From Glycine soja (lineage: Eukaryota; Streptophyta; Magnoliopsida; Fabales; Fabaceae): a DNA stretch of 64,000 nt. Below, piece after piece: positions 12,610 to 25,905 of the stretch (within the stretch, counting starts at the first letter, position 1; every line of letters begins with the position of its first letter). A program made the position numbers and the translations under genes. A model generated the notes under the pieces. That model had not been told where the DNA came from and did no database searches. It saw only the letters and a program-made list of their open reading frames with translations. Location: positions 46,303,562 to 46,367,561 of the forward strand of contig NC_041010.1 of assembly GCF_004193775.1 (NCBI RefSeq), read 5' to 3'.

Positions 12610-13390
12610 TTGCTAAGTTATGACGTACATTGTTTGCACAGCCTCTCCATCGTTTCTTAATTTCTCTTTTTCCTCGTATTCCAATTACTGAAACATAATA
12701 ATATCAATACAAGTATACAACCTCCTCTCTTCACAAAAGACTCCTTTCAAATCTCAACCAGGCACCTTCTGCCAAACCTGTGACTCAAAAGAAAACACTG
12801 ACTTAGTCATAGAGCCTCTCAAACGCCATGGTGTTACCAATGTCTTAATTTGCCTACCCGGGTGGGTATTCTGTTGATATCCACCAAGCCTCAAACACTC
12901 GAATACCATAGCTAGGAACCATTCTCCCATGCATGATATTGTTTGCAGATGATTGTGGTATACCAGTTGCAGGTGTGACCAACAAGGGAGAACTAGCCAG
13001 GAGTATCAATCCAGAAAATGTATGAAAACTTTATAGTGGCATATATGAAGTATACAATACATCGGGGATAAAAGATCAATGTGTTGTCCTAATTATGAGA
13101 TTCACTACCATGGAGCATGGAGAAATTAAGCAAAGAAGGGGGGAATAAATAGCAAAACTAAAGCAGACCATCAGCCGAAGAGCAATTAACAAAGTGATCG
13201 TGGAGAAAGCAGAGAGGGAATACTCAACGAGTATCTAAAAAATTTCCTGTTTTGGTCACGCGTGCAGCTGGTATGCCACTAGTATCTGCAAATTCTGTCA
13301 TGCTTGGAAGATTGGTTCTCATGGTATTGGAGCATTTGAGTGCTCGATGGACATCAATGGTTCTTATACGATTCTTGTCTAGGTTCCGTA
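12610..13390 (+). pseudogene. Rearranged acetolactate synthase pseudogene fragment 4
   Basis: Near 12620-12780 the sequence resembles the ALS transit-peptide region. At about 12810-12900 the plus strand gives VIEPLKRHGVTNVLICLPGW, then a stop, then the IHQAL region (ccaccaagcctcaaacactc). This is a decayed version of the KGADVLVEAL...VFAYPGG block. A second ALS-like piece at about 13300-13360 is on the opposite strand: read on minus it gives IDVHRALKCSNTMRTN. The locus is thus inverted internally as well as decayed. Exact boundaries are uncertain. Confidence 0.65.
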
Positions 13391-13947
13391 ATATATCAGA
13401 TAATAGTATGTTTTTTAGATATTCTTTTGTGTTGTTATAGTTATAGAAGTATTGTAGAATTCTGACTTACTAGACTAAAGTATTTTCTGTTCATGGTCAT
13501 TGCTGGGATTATTTGATTGTTTCTGTTGATCGAGATAGTTTGTTGCTAAATCAAGATTACTATATATACATACAATTGTGCTTATTGTGCAATTCGTTTT
13601 TCAGGGACACCATCAAAGGAAGTTGATTTTGCTAAAGAAAGTTTCAGGCCAGAAAGATCCATCATCTATGTTGACAAATACAGAAAGTTGTTTTTCAGGG
13701 AGCAATGAGCATGCATCAAGCTAGTTTGCTCTATCTATTTTCTGTGTTTTTCCTTTTAACAGGATATAAGGAACCGCTCATCAGGAAATTTTCGTTGGCT
13801 ATCATGCATCATTTTCTTTCCTCAGATTACTCGAACCTCCGCTCGAAAGGGCCAGTCTCATTGACTCTCAAGTGCTCTAGCATTTGTTCACGTTGTTGCA
13901 ATGCATTTGAGTAGGAAGTCGCATATCAAATAGGAATAAACAAATTA

Positions 13948-13951
<4 letters not shown>

Positions 13952-13999
<48 letters not shown>
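13952..13999. repeat. AT microsatellite
   Basis: Uninterrupted AT dinucleotide run of about 48 bases between the ALS fragments and the CLB1-like gene. Confidence 0.9.
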
Positions 14000-14003
<4 letters not shown>

Positions 14004-14845
14004 TTATCATGTTTTATCATATACTCTGGGTTCCTTAAGAGTGTTAGTCCTATGACCTGAGAATACTATACTTCCAACAAAAGAAAGTAATATATTTCAA
14101 ATAATAAAGAGTTTAATGCAGGAAAATAAAGAGGAATATTGACAGAAATTTGACGGAACGGCCATAGATGTCAATATAATTTATTTATAATTATTTTTTA
14201 AAAAATTAACATGCATAGTATGTATCAATGATCACAAAATATAATTACACAAGGAATGTCTACTCCTTCCTACCATACGAGAGGACATTCCTTTGGTTGC
14301 AAACATGCCAACTTTTATTAAAAGATCAGTTATGTAATTGGTTAGTGATAGTAAAAGTGATCCATCCTTAACATGTTTTACTTCAGTACCAAGAAAGTAG
14401 CCCCAACATGTTTAAGTGAAAAGGATGCATTGAGATTGTAAGTAAGCTTTTTGATTAGAGAGGAGGAGGTGTCAGTGATGAAGATTATCAACGAATAGTA
14501 GCATAGTTTGATAGGGATTGCAAAGGTGGTTGGAGTCGCAGAAGCAGAAGCCATGAACAAAGGGAATTCCATAGTTATAACAATAACAAAAAAAAAATTG
14601 TTTGGAATCACTTTAATTTCCAATGAAATATATGAATTTTTACAATGTGTTTTATTGCACGTCCCTGTGAAACAATTACAGAAAAAGATGGTACAACTAA
14701 AACTGAAGTGACTTTTCTACAAGTGTTCAATCTATTTCCATTAACAGAAGCCTCAGAATATGGAAAAAAGAACAAAAAACAGGTAATATTATATATCTAC
14801 TGTGAAAAGCTTAAACTAAACATTCAAGCAGTGCCGAAGGGGGGA

Positions 14846-17800
14846 TTACTGCTGCAGCGGTTTTGCACCACCACCAGTCTCCTCCACATTGACAGGAGTA
14901 TTTGAACCACTCCTTCTGGAACTACCTTGGCCTGTGATTGTCCTTCCCATGAACTTTCCTGCTCTGCTCAGTCCACTACCAACAGCACCAAGACCGCTGC
15001 CGACAAAACCAACTCCAGCACCGATGCCGCTGCCAACAAACCCGGCTCCAGTACCAATTCCAGTCCCAACAAATCCAGCTCCTGCACCAATTCCAGTCCC
15101 CACAAGTCCAGCACCAGTAGCAACACCAGTACCAACCATTCCAACACCGGACCCAACTGCCGATGCTGCTCCATCTAGCGCATCCATTGTAGTTCCTATA
15201 ACTCCCTCTTCTTTAAGTTTCTTCCTTTCTTCTAGTATATTTTTCTCTGCTTCTAGTGCAACTAACTGTTCTTCCTTGTTAAATTGGTGATAAAAGATCT
15301 AAAATTCCAATGAGATTGACTTTTAATCCAGTGAACATAGGGAGGGTCGGAGGGATTAAAATATGCCAATGATAGTATGATTAGAAATGGTAGAGGGAAA
15401 GAAAAAAAGGGGAGCGGGGGAGGGGGTGGTTGTCACTCTCAATTTGCATCTATATCATAGCACCAGAAACTAAAACTATGTACTGATGTTAATCATGGCC
15501 AAATGCAAACAAATCAATGTATGTCTATTTATACCTTCATTGTTATGGTTCCTCGATCCTTCTTGTCTTTCACTTTCAGTGTATCAAGTGATGACAGCAT
15601 CCTCAATTCAAACTCCTTTTCAGTTTCTGGTTCCATGTCATTAAGTGGTAATTTTACTATTCCCAATCGCTTATCTTGCCCAATGTCTTTATCAAAAACC
15701 TATTTTCAGAGCCATGAATGAAAATTATTTATGATAGTTTTATTAAATCAATCATGGCACAAAAACAATTTAATAAGGATTGTGCAGTTAGAAGGAGAAA
15801 ATTTGAAGAATTTTCAAACTAAAATATTAGCAGGTGTAGACTGAGAAAACAGATTATAAACCTTCAGGGGGAGAAGATAAAGTATCAAGTAGACAGAGTC
15901 GGCTACATATGTCACACATGTCCATTGTTATGTCAAAAACCAAGAGTTTAGGATAAGCCAATTATAATCTAAGTCCTTTTTAATAGTTCACTGAGTTATT
16001 CATGATCTTCTACCTCTAACTACTGGGCTATCCTCCATCAAATCAACGCCTCACAATGGGACATCTATAAGTCTTACTCACACATGGCAAAACCATCATT
16101 AAGTGTAATTCTAATATTCTACCATTTCTTTTTCTTTAATGGGTGCTACTCCTACTTTCTCTCAATTATATTCATTCATGATCTTATTTTTTCTTGCATG
16201 TCCATTCACTCCTTACAACATTCTTATCTTTACAACAACACTTAAGCTTATATGCTCATGAAGGTCCATTAGTAGCTGTATGATTTTCCTTTAAGCTTAA
16301 GCAACACCTTTTGATAAGAAATAACACCAGAAGCATTCCACCGTTTCATTCACCTAGCAACAATCCTAAGATTTATATCTGCCTCAATCTCTTCACCATT
16401 ATGTATGATATGTAAATTTTTAATATCGCAATCAGGTCGTATCATGGTCAGCTTGCAAGCATCTCAACTAATGATTAAATAAATAACAGTTATAACTTAT
16501 AACATAATGAGTGACACAAAAGAGAATTAGTTGCGTAAAACCTCGACAATGAGTGACTGGGTCTCCTTGTCCTCTGCAATCAAGTCAAACACCTCATTCC
16601 AAACAGGATTCAAGTTGTTATCAATAACCTTTGTTTTAACCTTAAACAGTGGTCGAATATACAACACTGCATAAGGATCAGACTTCCCAATCATTTCCAT
16701 ATTCTTTAGGTCATTCGCTTTAATTACAGTCACTCTAAGCGTTCCCTGGGGTTTAAGCTCCAGTTCACTGCAAAAAACAAAGGTGCTTAAGCAGTGTAAA
16801 ATATTTGAGCATCACCATTTAAATTGGCATGTTCCTAAATACCAATTTGTTTTTCTTTTTCAAGGGGGCAGAGGAAACAGAAAATGAAACAGAAGCTCAT
16901 TCTTTGAGGAATATTTCTACAGCAATTTCAAACAATTTAAAAAACTGTTTATCAGATATATTAATAAACCACATGTTTTTATCTGCATGCAGATAGAAAT
17001 ACAATACAGGAAAAGAAAAACTTCCATAAGATTCACATTACCTAGTATCAACAGGTATGCCCCCAAGAGGAACAACAATCCTATGAGGCCATTGGAGCGT
17101 ATCGGTAACGATTGAGTTCACCATATCCTATTGGAAATTGCAGAAAGAGTATATTATAAGTATTAATTAAAAATCAGTAAAAGGTGAAAGGGGCAAGTTC
17201 ATAAAATAGAACTCACATCAATCATATCAGAAATTCCAGGCAGTGCCGTCAAACTTCCACCAACAGCCTTCAAAGTGTAATCAATTCTAGGCTTTGGCTG
17301 ATTAGATGTTAATGAAAAAGTCAGTGAAAATAATATTAGCATCCCGATTATCATGTAGTAAAAAACGCTGATAAAATTAGTCCAAGAATTCAATTTGAAT
17401 ATTGACTTAGGTTGACAAATTAAACACCTGAACTATAAAAAAATCATCACACTCTACCATCACCCTATGATAAGTTGGTAAGACCACAGAAGCTGATAGT
17501 TAATGTGATGAACATATATGTTTGATATGAAGGGATTCATTATCTAGATTTTTCAGATTTTTGTTTAACCAACTGAATGTAACATCTCATCAAAGGAAGA
17601 CATGCATATCCAACTTCAATTCAATGGTCTATCTAAAAAATTTTGCTTGATTTGCAGGAGAGCACGAAAGGGCTTGCACAAAATGGGAGATTGTGAAACT
17701 CAAGTGCATCCTCATCCCCCACACCCCTTTTTCATTTTTCCATCTCAAAAGTTACCTCAGCAAGTAGGGCAACGACAACAGCAGAAATGCAGGGAATCTC

Positions 17801-19826
17801 ATCAGCAAGTTGGAATATAACACGGATAATGGTGAAAACCTGGAGATCCTTCAACTGAAGCAAAAAACAATAACACTCAAAATTTTGAAAAATTTCCTAT
17901 AGGAATGTGAATTCAACATGGAAAAACACTGGTGAGTCTAACCTGAATAGGGATTGATGCAACAAGTGCTTCAACAGCCAAAACAATATTGGGATCACCA
18001 CCCCAACGGAAATCAATGTCCATTATGATTTGACCTTTGTTAAGACTCTGAACGCGAATACCTGCATAGATGAAGAATGTATTAATTCTTGATACATGAA
18101 AACAATTCAACAGAAAAATTAACAAAGGGAGAAACAATAAGGCTGGTAAAAAAATTGCATTTTACAACATTTTGTTTGATCTTACTGAATATTATTGATA
18201 TGTGTAGATCAAACATTTTAATACAATCTCATCAATGCAGCACTCATTTTCATATATTTATAGATTTTATTTTAACAAACAACAGCAAATCAAATAGCAT
18301 AAACAGGGAAAAATTAAAACCAAAATGGACACAAAAACTTTGGATAGCCTGCTTTTGGATAAAGTCTAAAAAATTTGTTACATATGAAGCAGCCTAAAAG
18401 AAATGTTGTCAAAATTGAATGATAAATCAACCTCGGCTGAATTTATACATTTAAGTGCAGTAGTAAATTTAGCAGGGAAAAAACGAAGGCAATTATATAG
18501 ATCAATACCTTCAATTTTTGGAGCAACATTTCCAAGGGACAGCTTGCTGAACTTCAATGAAGAAATTCCAGTTGGTCTGTACTCTTCCAATAGTGGCTCA
18601 ACAGATTCTCTAATCACCAATGTTGCTGCCTAAAAGTAAACATAACCCAAATCAAGATAAAGTCAGCAATTTAGGCAATGCAAGAATACTCTTCTGAAGC
18701 AAAGATTTGCAAGAAAACCAAAAAAGAAAGGTCTCCTAGAGCCTAAGGAAAGAAAGATGGACGTTGCAGAGAACAGGGATATTTGTTTATACATATATAT
18801 AAAAAATGCATTGTTTCCAGACCTAAGGATTACATTTCAAGTTCTTATCACAGAAATCGCCTCTCAACTCAGGGTAAAGCTGCATACATCTAATCTTCCC
18901 CAGATCTCAAATGGTGAGAATTAAATTAATCAAGGGAAAGGAGGAGAAATACAACTAAAAGGTGTGATTCGGGACAAGTAAGCTGATCATAACCATATAT
19001 TACAGTAATGTTCATATCACCTCAGTATGTGGTTATAATGAGGACAATGAACATGACAAAAGCAAGGAATAAGTTATCAGAAGCAGCAATCTGATAGGTA
19101 CTGGTTCAAGGAATTTAGTGTCTCCCCATAATCATCAGATCCAACATACTCTCTTTTCCTCCTTAAAACTGAACAACTACTGGGGTGTTAGAACTAGAAA
19201 GCAATATCATGTCATACCATAATAAATAAAAAAATCTAATAAAAAATACAATTAAAAATATTGTGTGAAATAAATAACATATTACAGAAGGGAAACATCA
19301 AGAGACATAACATAGAAAATATAGTAAAAAATCAACAAACAACACCTCAAAAACTGTTGTATTATCATACAAACATATAATATGTGTGAAAGTTTACTCA
19401 CATCTGCCACAAATGGCCAAAGTTTGGACAGCTGCTTGTTTAGCCATTTCACCTGAAAAGGCCAAGGCAAGGAAGGTCAAACACAGAACATGCACAGTAA
19501 TCAATTGGGAAACAAGAGACAGTGTTATATTTTGACTTTGCAGCTGCATTTGATGCTTTTCCAATAATATATACCAGATTAACTGGAATAATAGGAGGAT
19601 GTGTCAAATCATTTCTGTAGAAAGCTAAGTAATCACAATAACAGATGAGAACCTCACCTGCTCATATATGGGAAAAGATATCCATTCAGGAAAATTATCC
19701 CCACAGATTTTCTTTAAATCATCTCTGTTAAGGGACCCAAGGAGTTTAATGTCAACTGCCTGTAGAGAAAAATGAAGAATGTGAGGATAAGGAAAATAAG
19801 ATATACATATATATACATATATGTAT

Positions 19827-19866
<40 letters not shown>

Positions 19867-21200
19867 GCACATATTAAAGCACTTTTTTTTGTTAAATATA
19901 AATGTGTTCAGCCCAGAAAGGCCCTTGGGCCTTGAGTCTTGTTAGTGCCTCCGTATTCATCATTAATATGAATCCTTCTAATTTATGATGCCTTCCTTTT
20001 TTATTTTCTTTTTTATGCCCCTATTTTCCTTGTCTTCTACCAGGGCTGTAGTTTAATCTATAGAATCTAGGATCCGGACTCCATGCTGAAGTCCACAGCC
20101 CACAGGCATAGGATACAGACATACGACTGATAAACTTGTAACTCATAACAGTGATAACAGTGTCAGATGTTACTAGCAAATATTCCTGGTTTAAATTTTC
20201 CCATCACACCCAATTTATAATATCAGGTAATAGACCACTGTGCAGTTTCACACAGACTTACACTTATGCACTTATAGACTTGTACTTCATCAAACTACTG
20301 ACTGTGACAATTACAGACCAAGATATATTTCTTGTTTCAAAATTAATATGCCACTCCAATTATAGCAAGGCAATCCTAAATTCATTTTAGCATTCCTCAA
20401 TGCAGGATTCAGAAAAGGAAAGAAAACACTTGATGGCACATACAAAACACATGCATAGAGTACCTCTCCAAGTGAAGGAAATCAGTTCTGAATAGGCAAA
20501 CCTACATAACTACTGTCTTTCTTTGCCATTTGAGTTTTCATAATCAGAATTGAAATACTAGTTTACTTGAATCTACTCTAATAGCTTAACAAAAGCATAC
20601 TCTTTCTACTGCTGTCCTATTATGATTCTTTCTCACATTGATTGCACATCTTCTATATGAATGGCATGCTTTAATTATAAAAACAATTAAAATGTGCCAC
20701 TAGGTTATCATTAGCCATTCCAAAAACCTCTTAATGATCTTCCAAGATTTTCTTTCAAATATTCAAAGACTCACTCACTGATTGATTACATCTTTCAAAT
20801 TCATCAACTTTTCTTCAACTTTGCCCACAGTACAATGAAATTATAAAAAATAAAATAAAACGCACCAGTAGGTTATCATTAGCCATTCCATAAACCTCTG
20901 GATGATCTGCCAGATTTTCATTTAAATATTCAAAGACTTCACGCACTGATCCATTGATCATCAGCTTTTCTTAATTCATCAACTTTTCTTCAACATTGCC
21001 CAGTACAATGAAATCCATAATTTTTTTTTCTTTCCAAAACATTGATCATCAAAATCCCGAATTCGAAATAAGCAGAACAAACCAAACCATCATACCTTTG
21101 CAATTCTCTTGGCGCTACGGTACGTCATCATGCGTTGCCACGCAGCCATCAATGCTATGCCCAGTACCATCCCCAGAAATATCCCAGAAAACAACCCCAT
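14846..21200 (-). CDS. CLB1: SMP-C2 lipid-binding protein, CLB1/NTMC2T4 type, 11 exons
   Basis: Exons on the minus strand: 21200-21096, 19759-19658, 19452-19402, 18629-18509, 18061-17943, 17854-17756, 17297-17217, 17127-17042, 16767-16542, 15699-15535, 15298-14846. All junctions are GT-AG and in phase; 535 residues. An N-terminal membrane anchor (about residues 3-21) is followed by an SMP lipid-transfer domain (about 65-250), with the blocks GDNFPEWISFP, RWGGDPNIVL and PKPRIDYTLKAVGG. One C2 domain follows (about 264-375), then a charged helix and a glycine-zipper tail (about 434-495). Ca2+-site residues visible in the C2 domain are D285, D333, D335 and D339, with E279 where the first loop usually has Asp. 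Plant relatives tether and move lipids at ER-plasma-membrane contact sites. Having a single C2 with a Gly-rich tail points to the CLB1 (At3g61050-like) branch rather than the two-C2 SYT1 type. The gene looks intact. Confidence 0.92.
19801..19866. repeat. Compound AT/AC microsatellite in CLB1-like intron 1
   Basis: AT-rich repeats, then an AC run, then a further AT run, ending about 40 bases upstream (in gene sense) of the acceptor for exon 2. Confidence 0.85.
20685..21020. repeat. Tandem duplication of ~170 bases in CLB1-like intron 1
   Basis: Two adjacent units share ordered blocks: ccac/ccagtaggttatcattagccattcca, aaacctct..atgatct, aaatattcaaagact, cactgat, then cttttcttcaac.ttgccca and agtacaatgaaat. 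Unit 1 spans about 20690-20845 and unit 2 about 20865-21015, ending some 80 bases downstream of the exon 1 donor. Non-coding in all frames examined. Confidence 0.75.
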
Positions 21201-22312
21201 TTTTCCCAGATTCCAAACAAAGCTGAAAACACACCAAAAACAAATCAAAACCAAAGATACCCGAATGGAAAAAGCACGCAAATTTAGGAAACAACGCATT
21301 AATCAAGCCAAAACAAAACTTACTGTGAGATTTGAGAAAAGGATCACAAAGGGTCAAAATTGGGGAAATGAACACCAATTGGGATGAGAATTGAAAAAGA
21401 CACCAAAAGGTGCAATTGAAGTTTTATTTTTCTATTTTGTAGTAATGGAAGAATCTCTCTGTTTCTCTGTGTGTGTTTCAAAACTGTGGTTTTTTTCTTA
21501 TTTGTAACGTAAAAATGAGGGATTGTGGTGAGTTCTTTGCCTCTTCCTTCGCATGATTGGAATGAAACTTGTAAGGGACTGACTAAACTCGTTCAGCATC
21601 AATTTACCATCCTTCTGTTTTCTTTTTCTTGATGCATTTTATTGGTTTTTTCAGCACTTTCATTCTTACGCAAGTTTCATTTTCTTAATAAAATACACGT
21701 GATCACGTCAAAATTACATATGTTTAAGATTTTTTTCAGACGGATTAAGAAAAAATAAGAAAGTAAATATTCTAATAAAAATAATATTTATTAGGAGATA
21801 ATTTTATTAAAATATTATTATTTTTTCTCTTAATTTTAATAAATGTATCCTTAAGTCTTTCCATACAAAATTATTTGTTACATAATAAAATTGGAATAAA
21901 TATTTTAATATATTCATTGAAAAGTGACAACATCAATCATTTTAAATTTTTTTAAAGACTAAAACTTTCAATTATTTTGAGACAAAAGAAATAATAGTTA
22001 ATTTAAGTCATAATATTAAATTTATCTATAATTATAATATTTTTTAAAATTTATCTTTAACTTTATTCAAAACATACTAATCTTCTTCAATCTTCATAAA
22101 AGAAAGAAAAATATGATTCAAAGTATTTTACTCAAAAAAACAATCAATGTACAAGAAAGATAAAATGAAATCTTATAATAAGAGTCAAAAAGAAGTTGAT
22201 GATAATGTCTTAAAAATATTAATGGAGGGACTAAAATTTATAAAATAGTATTTTACCAGGTAAATTATTTTTTAATTTATTTAAGTAAAAAATTTAGAGC
22301 AAATATATTTTA

Positions 22313-22819
22313 TAGGTTAATTGTAATTTTGGTCCCTTTAATTTTTAATTGTAACATTTGGTCCTTTACTTCTATAAATTTATGATTTTGGTCTCCTTGA
22401 TATATTATTAATTATTATTTGTGATTATTAGAGATATTAAATTAATTATAAATTAAATAAAATTATTAATCATTAATTTTTTTTAATAAAAGCCTATTAA
22501 CCCTAATGTGGTGTTACTGTCCGTGGAGTCACGTGCGATAATGAAGTCATAAAAAGTGTTTGCAAAAAAGTGGAGAAACACGATATTTTGAAAAATTAAA
22601 ATTAATAATTTTTTATTTAATTTTTTAATAATTAATAATTTTGATTAATTTATAATTAACTTAATAACTCAATTAATAAAATATATTTGCTAATAATTTA
22701 TCAGGAGGACTAAAATTATCAATTTATAAGATTAGGGGATCAAATGTTACAATTAAAATCTAAAAACATAAAAATCATTGATTTAAAAAACTAGGAAACC
22801 AAAATTATAATTTAGCCTA
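22313..22819. mobile_element. AT-rich MITE with long inverted termini
   Basis: The left end (taggttaattgtaattttggtcc) is mirrored at the right end by an approximate reverse complement (aaccaaaattataatttagccta). A second block, attgtaacatttggtcc, pairs with the reverse complement of ggatcaaatgttacaat. About 505 bases, no coding capacity. No certain target duplication was found. Confidence 0.65.
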
Positions 22820-23863
22820 TTTCATATTTTAATCATTAAAATAATGATTTAAATATATATTTTACTTTTTGCCCATACAAATATTGGAGTAGTGACGAAG
22901 GATTAGGGTGTCTTTTTTGGTGCAAAACTTTTATTTTAAGTGCATTAATGCACAAAAAATATCACCCTTTGCAAGAAGTAGTTTATTTATTCGTCTTTAT
23001 CTGTTTCTCATGACTCATTTTGAACAAAACACCTGGCAAGAATAGTAAAGTCTTTTGCAAACAACTCATTAGTTCAACACCAAATTCAACAAATGTAAAA
23101 TTATTCAAGGTCGCAACTTTCCAAGCTCACAACAAAGACAATCAACTCACTCATCCTCTCCGAGAGCTTATGCACATATTTTTTTGTCTATTCCATATGA
23201 GATTTCAAGTCATTTTCTTAAAGATTTTGGGTTATGTTTGGGTTGGTGCAAAGAAAAAAGAACTAATTATAAGTGTACAACTATTCATCAAGTGACTAAG
23301 GGTCGTAATCATCCTGTCCAAGATCACAACTTCCTGAGCTTGCAACAAAAACATTAAACTCTTATCCTATGTGAGGACACATTCACATATTATTTGTCTA
23401 TTTCAAATGAGATTCAATGTCATTTTCTTTAAAAAAAAATGTTTGGATAATGGAATGAAGAGAGATATAGTAAAAAGGAGATATTATGATTCCATTATTT
23501 CATAATAAAATTGAGGATAAAACATAATGAATCAGGATGAGTCATATTAATTTCATTACCCAAGGAATTTAAAATAAAAGTACACTGTTTTTTTTAGAAG
23601 AAATAAAAGTAGACTATTAAAAATGAAAACATATGTTTGTCCTTATAAATGATTAAAACAGTTATATGAAGAAAATAAAATTAGTAATTATTTTAAAAAA
23701 TTATTTTGATGGTAAAAATATTTTGGATACTAATGTATTTACATGATAATCTTTATTTGACCGATTCAAGAGTTTAAAGGTAAGATGAACTTTATTATCC
23801 TATAGTTAATAAAAGACAAAAGAACTCATTCATTAGGGATATAACTAGGTTAGATAAATGCAC

Positions 23864-24815
23864 GAGTGTTGCTAGGTGCATCCAGCATTATTGCTGGTGC
23901 ACCCAACATTCTAAAAAAATGATAAAATTACCCTTATTTGGTTTTCCTCTTCCAGATCAAGTTAATTCGAAACTTCCGGATCAACTTAATCCGGAAGTCT
24001 CTTACTGATCAAGTTGATCCGGAAGAGACTTTCGGATCAACTTGATCCGGAAGAGGAAAAATAAAATTTTGTTAATTATACAAGATATTTATTTCATTAA
24101 TTAAAATATAATTAAATATATTTATTTATTTTATTAATTATAATATATTTATAAATATTGTTTTATTATAAATAATTGATGCTAATAAATCATAATCATA
24201 ATTCATGCTAATCAATCAATCATGCTAATCAATCATAATTTTCTAAAAGAGGATATAAATAATTTCAAGTTAGCAATCATAATGCAGTTTTTGAAATTAC
24301 TAACTCTGAAATTATTTATATCCTCTTTTAGGAAATTATGATTGATTAGCATGATTGATTGATTAGCATGAATTATGATTATGATTGATTGATTAGCATG
24401 ATTGATTGATTCTAAAAATTGCTAACTCTGAAATTATTTATATCCTCTTTTAGAGAATTATGATTGATTAGCATGATTGATTGATTAGCATGAATTATGA
24501 TTATGATTGATTGATTAGCATGAATTATGGTTATGATTGATTAGCATTAATTATTTATAATAAATCAATATTTATAAATATATTATAATTAATAAAATAA
24601 ATAAATATATTTAATTATATTATAATTAACAAAATTTTTATTTTTCCTCTTTCGGATCAACTTTACGGATCAAGTTGATCTGGAAGTTACAGATCAAGTT
24701 GATCCGGAAGTCTCTTACGAATCAACCTGATCCGGAAGAGGAAAACCAAGTATTTATCATTTTTTTAGAATGCTGGGTGCACCAGCAATAATACTGGGTG
24801 CACCTAGCAACACTC
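23864..24815. mobile_element. Foldback Mutator-like (MULE) element with 9-bp TSD
   Basis: The left terminus gagtgttgctaggtgca is matched by the exact reverse complement at the right end (tgcacctagcaacactc). The 9 bases taaatgcac occur immediately outside both ends (23855-23863 and 24816-24824), a perfect target-site duplication of the length typical of Mutator-like elements. The arms stay complementary for most of their length, through ggatcaa..ttgatccggaag palindromes and AT-rich blocks, leaving a short centre near 24280-24320. Transcribed RNA would fold into a long hairpin. No transposase is present, so the element is non-autonomous. Confidence 0.9.
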
Positions 24816-24819
24816 TAAA

Positions 24820-25900
24820 TGCACAAGGCTTGGCCCATACAAAGGTTTAGTTTAGTGCAACTTCCGACTAAAAGGCCAAAGCTTTTGTTATCAAGCCATC
24901 TAATAGGCCTTTTATAGTTCAGCGGTCTCAAGTTATTAACTTACGACTTTTTTAAACTTAAAAACATCATTTCATTGTTCCACATCAATTAGTTCATGAT
25001 GAGAAGGAGAAAAAGGCTAACTTAAATTTTGATTAAGACATAACGTTTGTCTATGATTGACATCATAGCTCCGTTTCATTCCCGGAATCACCGTAGGTGT
25101 AGAAAAATTTAGTCCATCAAGAGTTGCTCAATATCTAATTGAAAAGGGTTTGGGCTGCATTAACTATCACATACGAACACTATACAATCTTAACTCCATT
25201 GAGGACCAAATTTTGCTTATGTTTCAGACCATTCATAACAAACTTGAAGCTTATCGCAAGGTGTGGCTGATATGACTAGCATATAGTAATGATGTGGATG
25301 AAATTAACGGTTAAATTAATTAGAATAAATGATTAATTTGTCTTTAAATTTATCAAAATTAAAAAAATGACGATATTATAATTTGTTTCATCTAGATCCC
25401 TAGACATATGTCCCTAAATTAATTACTTATAATCTTCTTAGAACCGGAACATATATTAATATTATGACTTATGTCGGATGTTGTTGCATGTAACTTTAGA
25501 CTAAAGTGGGTGATGATAAATTACAGTTTTCAGTGACTTTTTTAATTTTGTTAATTCTAGTCATACATTATTCACCTTATCATTTTTTTTCTTCTTTTCG
25601 CACATCTTACCAAACTTTGAAAAAAAAAATGCCCAGAAAATATTATTATTCCAAGTATCGTGCAACAACCAAAAATTACAACAACTTCCACTTCTCTACA
25701 GTTCCCCTAAGAAAAAGCATAGGATCTTCTTATCCAAAATACTGTTAACTATAAAGAATTAAAAAAAAAAAAAAACTCACAAATGAACGAAATGTGAAAG
25801 GAAATGATAAAAAACAAGTCCAATATTTCGCCGTCCGCGGAAACTCTGAGCTGTAACAAAAAATATCCAATATTGCGCACCCACCGTAAGCTAACCTATT
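24820..25900. other. Intergenic DNA between MULE and phytocyanin gene
   Basis: No convincing gene, splice pattern or structured RNA seen. The part next to the phytocyanin stop codon probably holds that gene's 3' UTR on the minus strand. Confidence 0.5.
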
Positions 25901-25905
25901 CCTCC

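Noticed and set aside
13600..13920. Possible extra exon of the ALS pseudogene (GTPSKEVDFAKESFRPERS...)
   Set aside because: I could not match it to any ALS block, and the frame closes quickly.
14889..15290. Long plus-strand open frame rich in Pro, Ala and Thr
   Set aside because: It is antisense to the glycine-repeat exon of the CLB1-like gene. The 30-base repeats keep several frames open on both strands. The minus-strand frame has the family match and correct splice sites.
23864..24815. CRISPR-like or satellite array because of repeated gattgattagcatg and ggatcaa units
   Set aside because: The repeats are irregular, are mirrored on opposite arms and sit inside an element with terminal inverted repeats and a 9-base target duplication. 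This fits a transposon.
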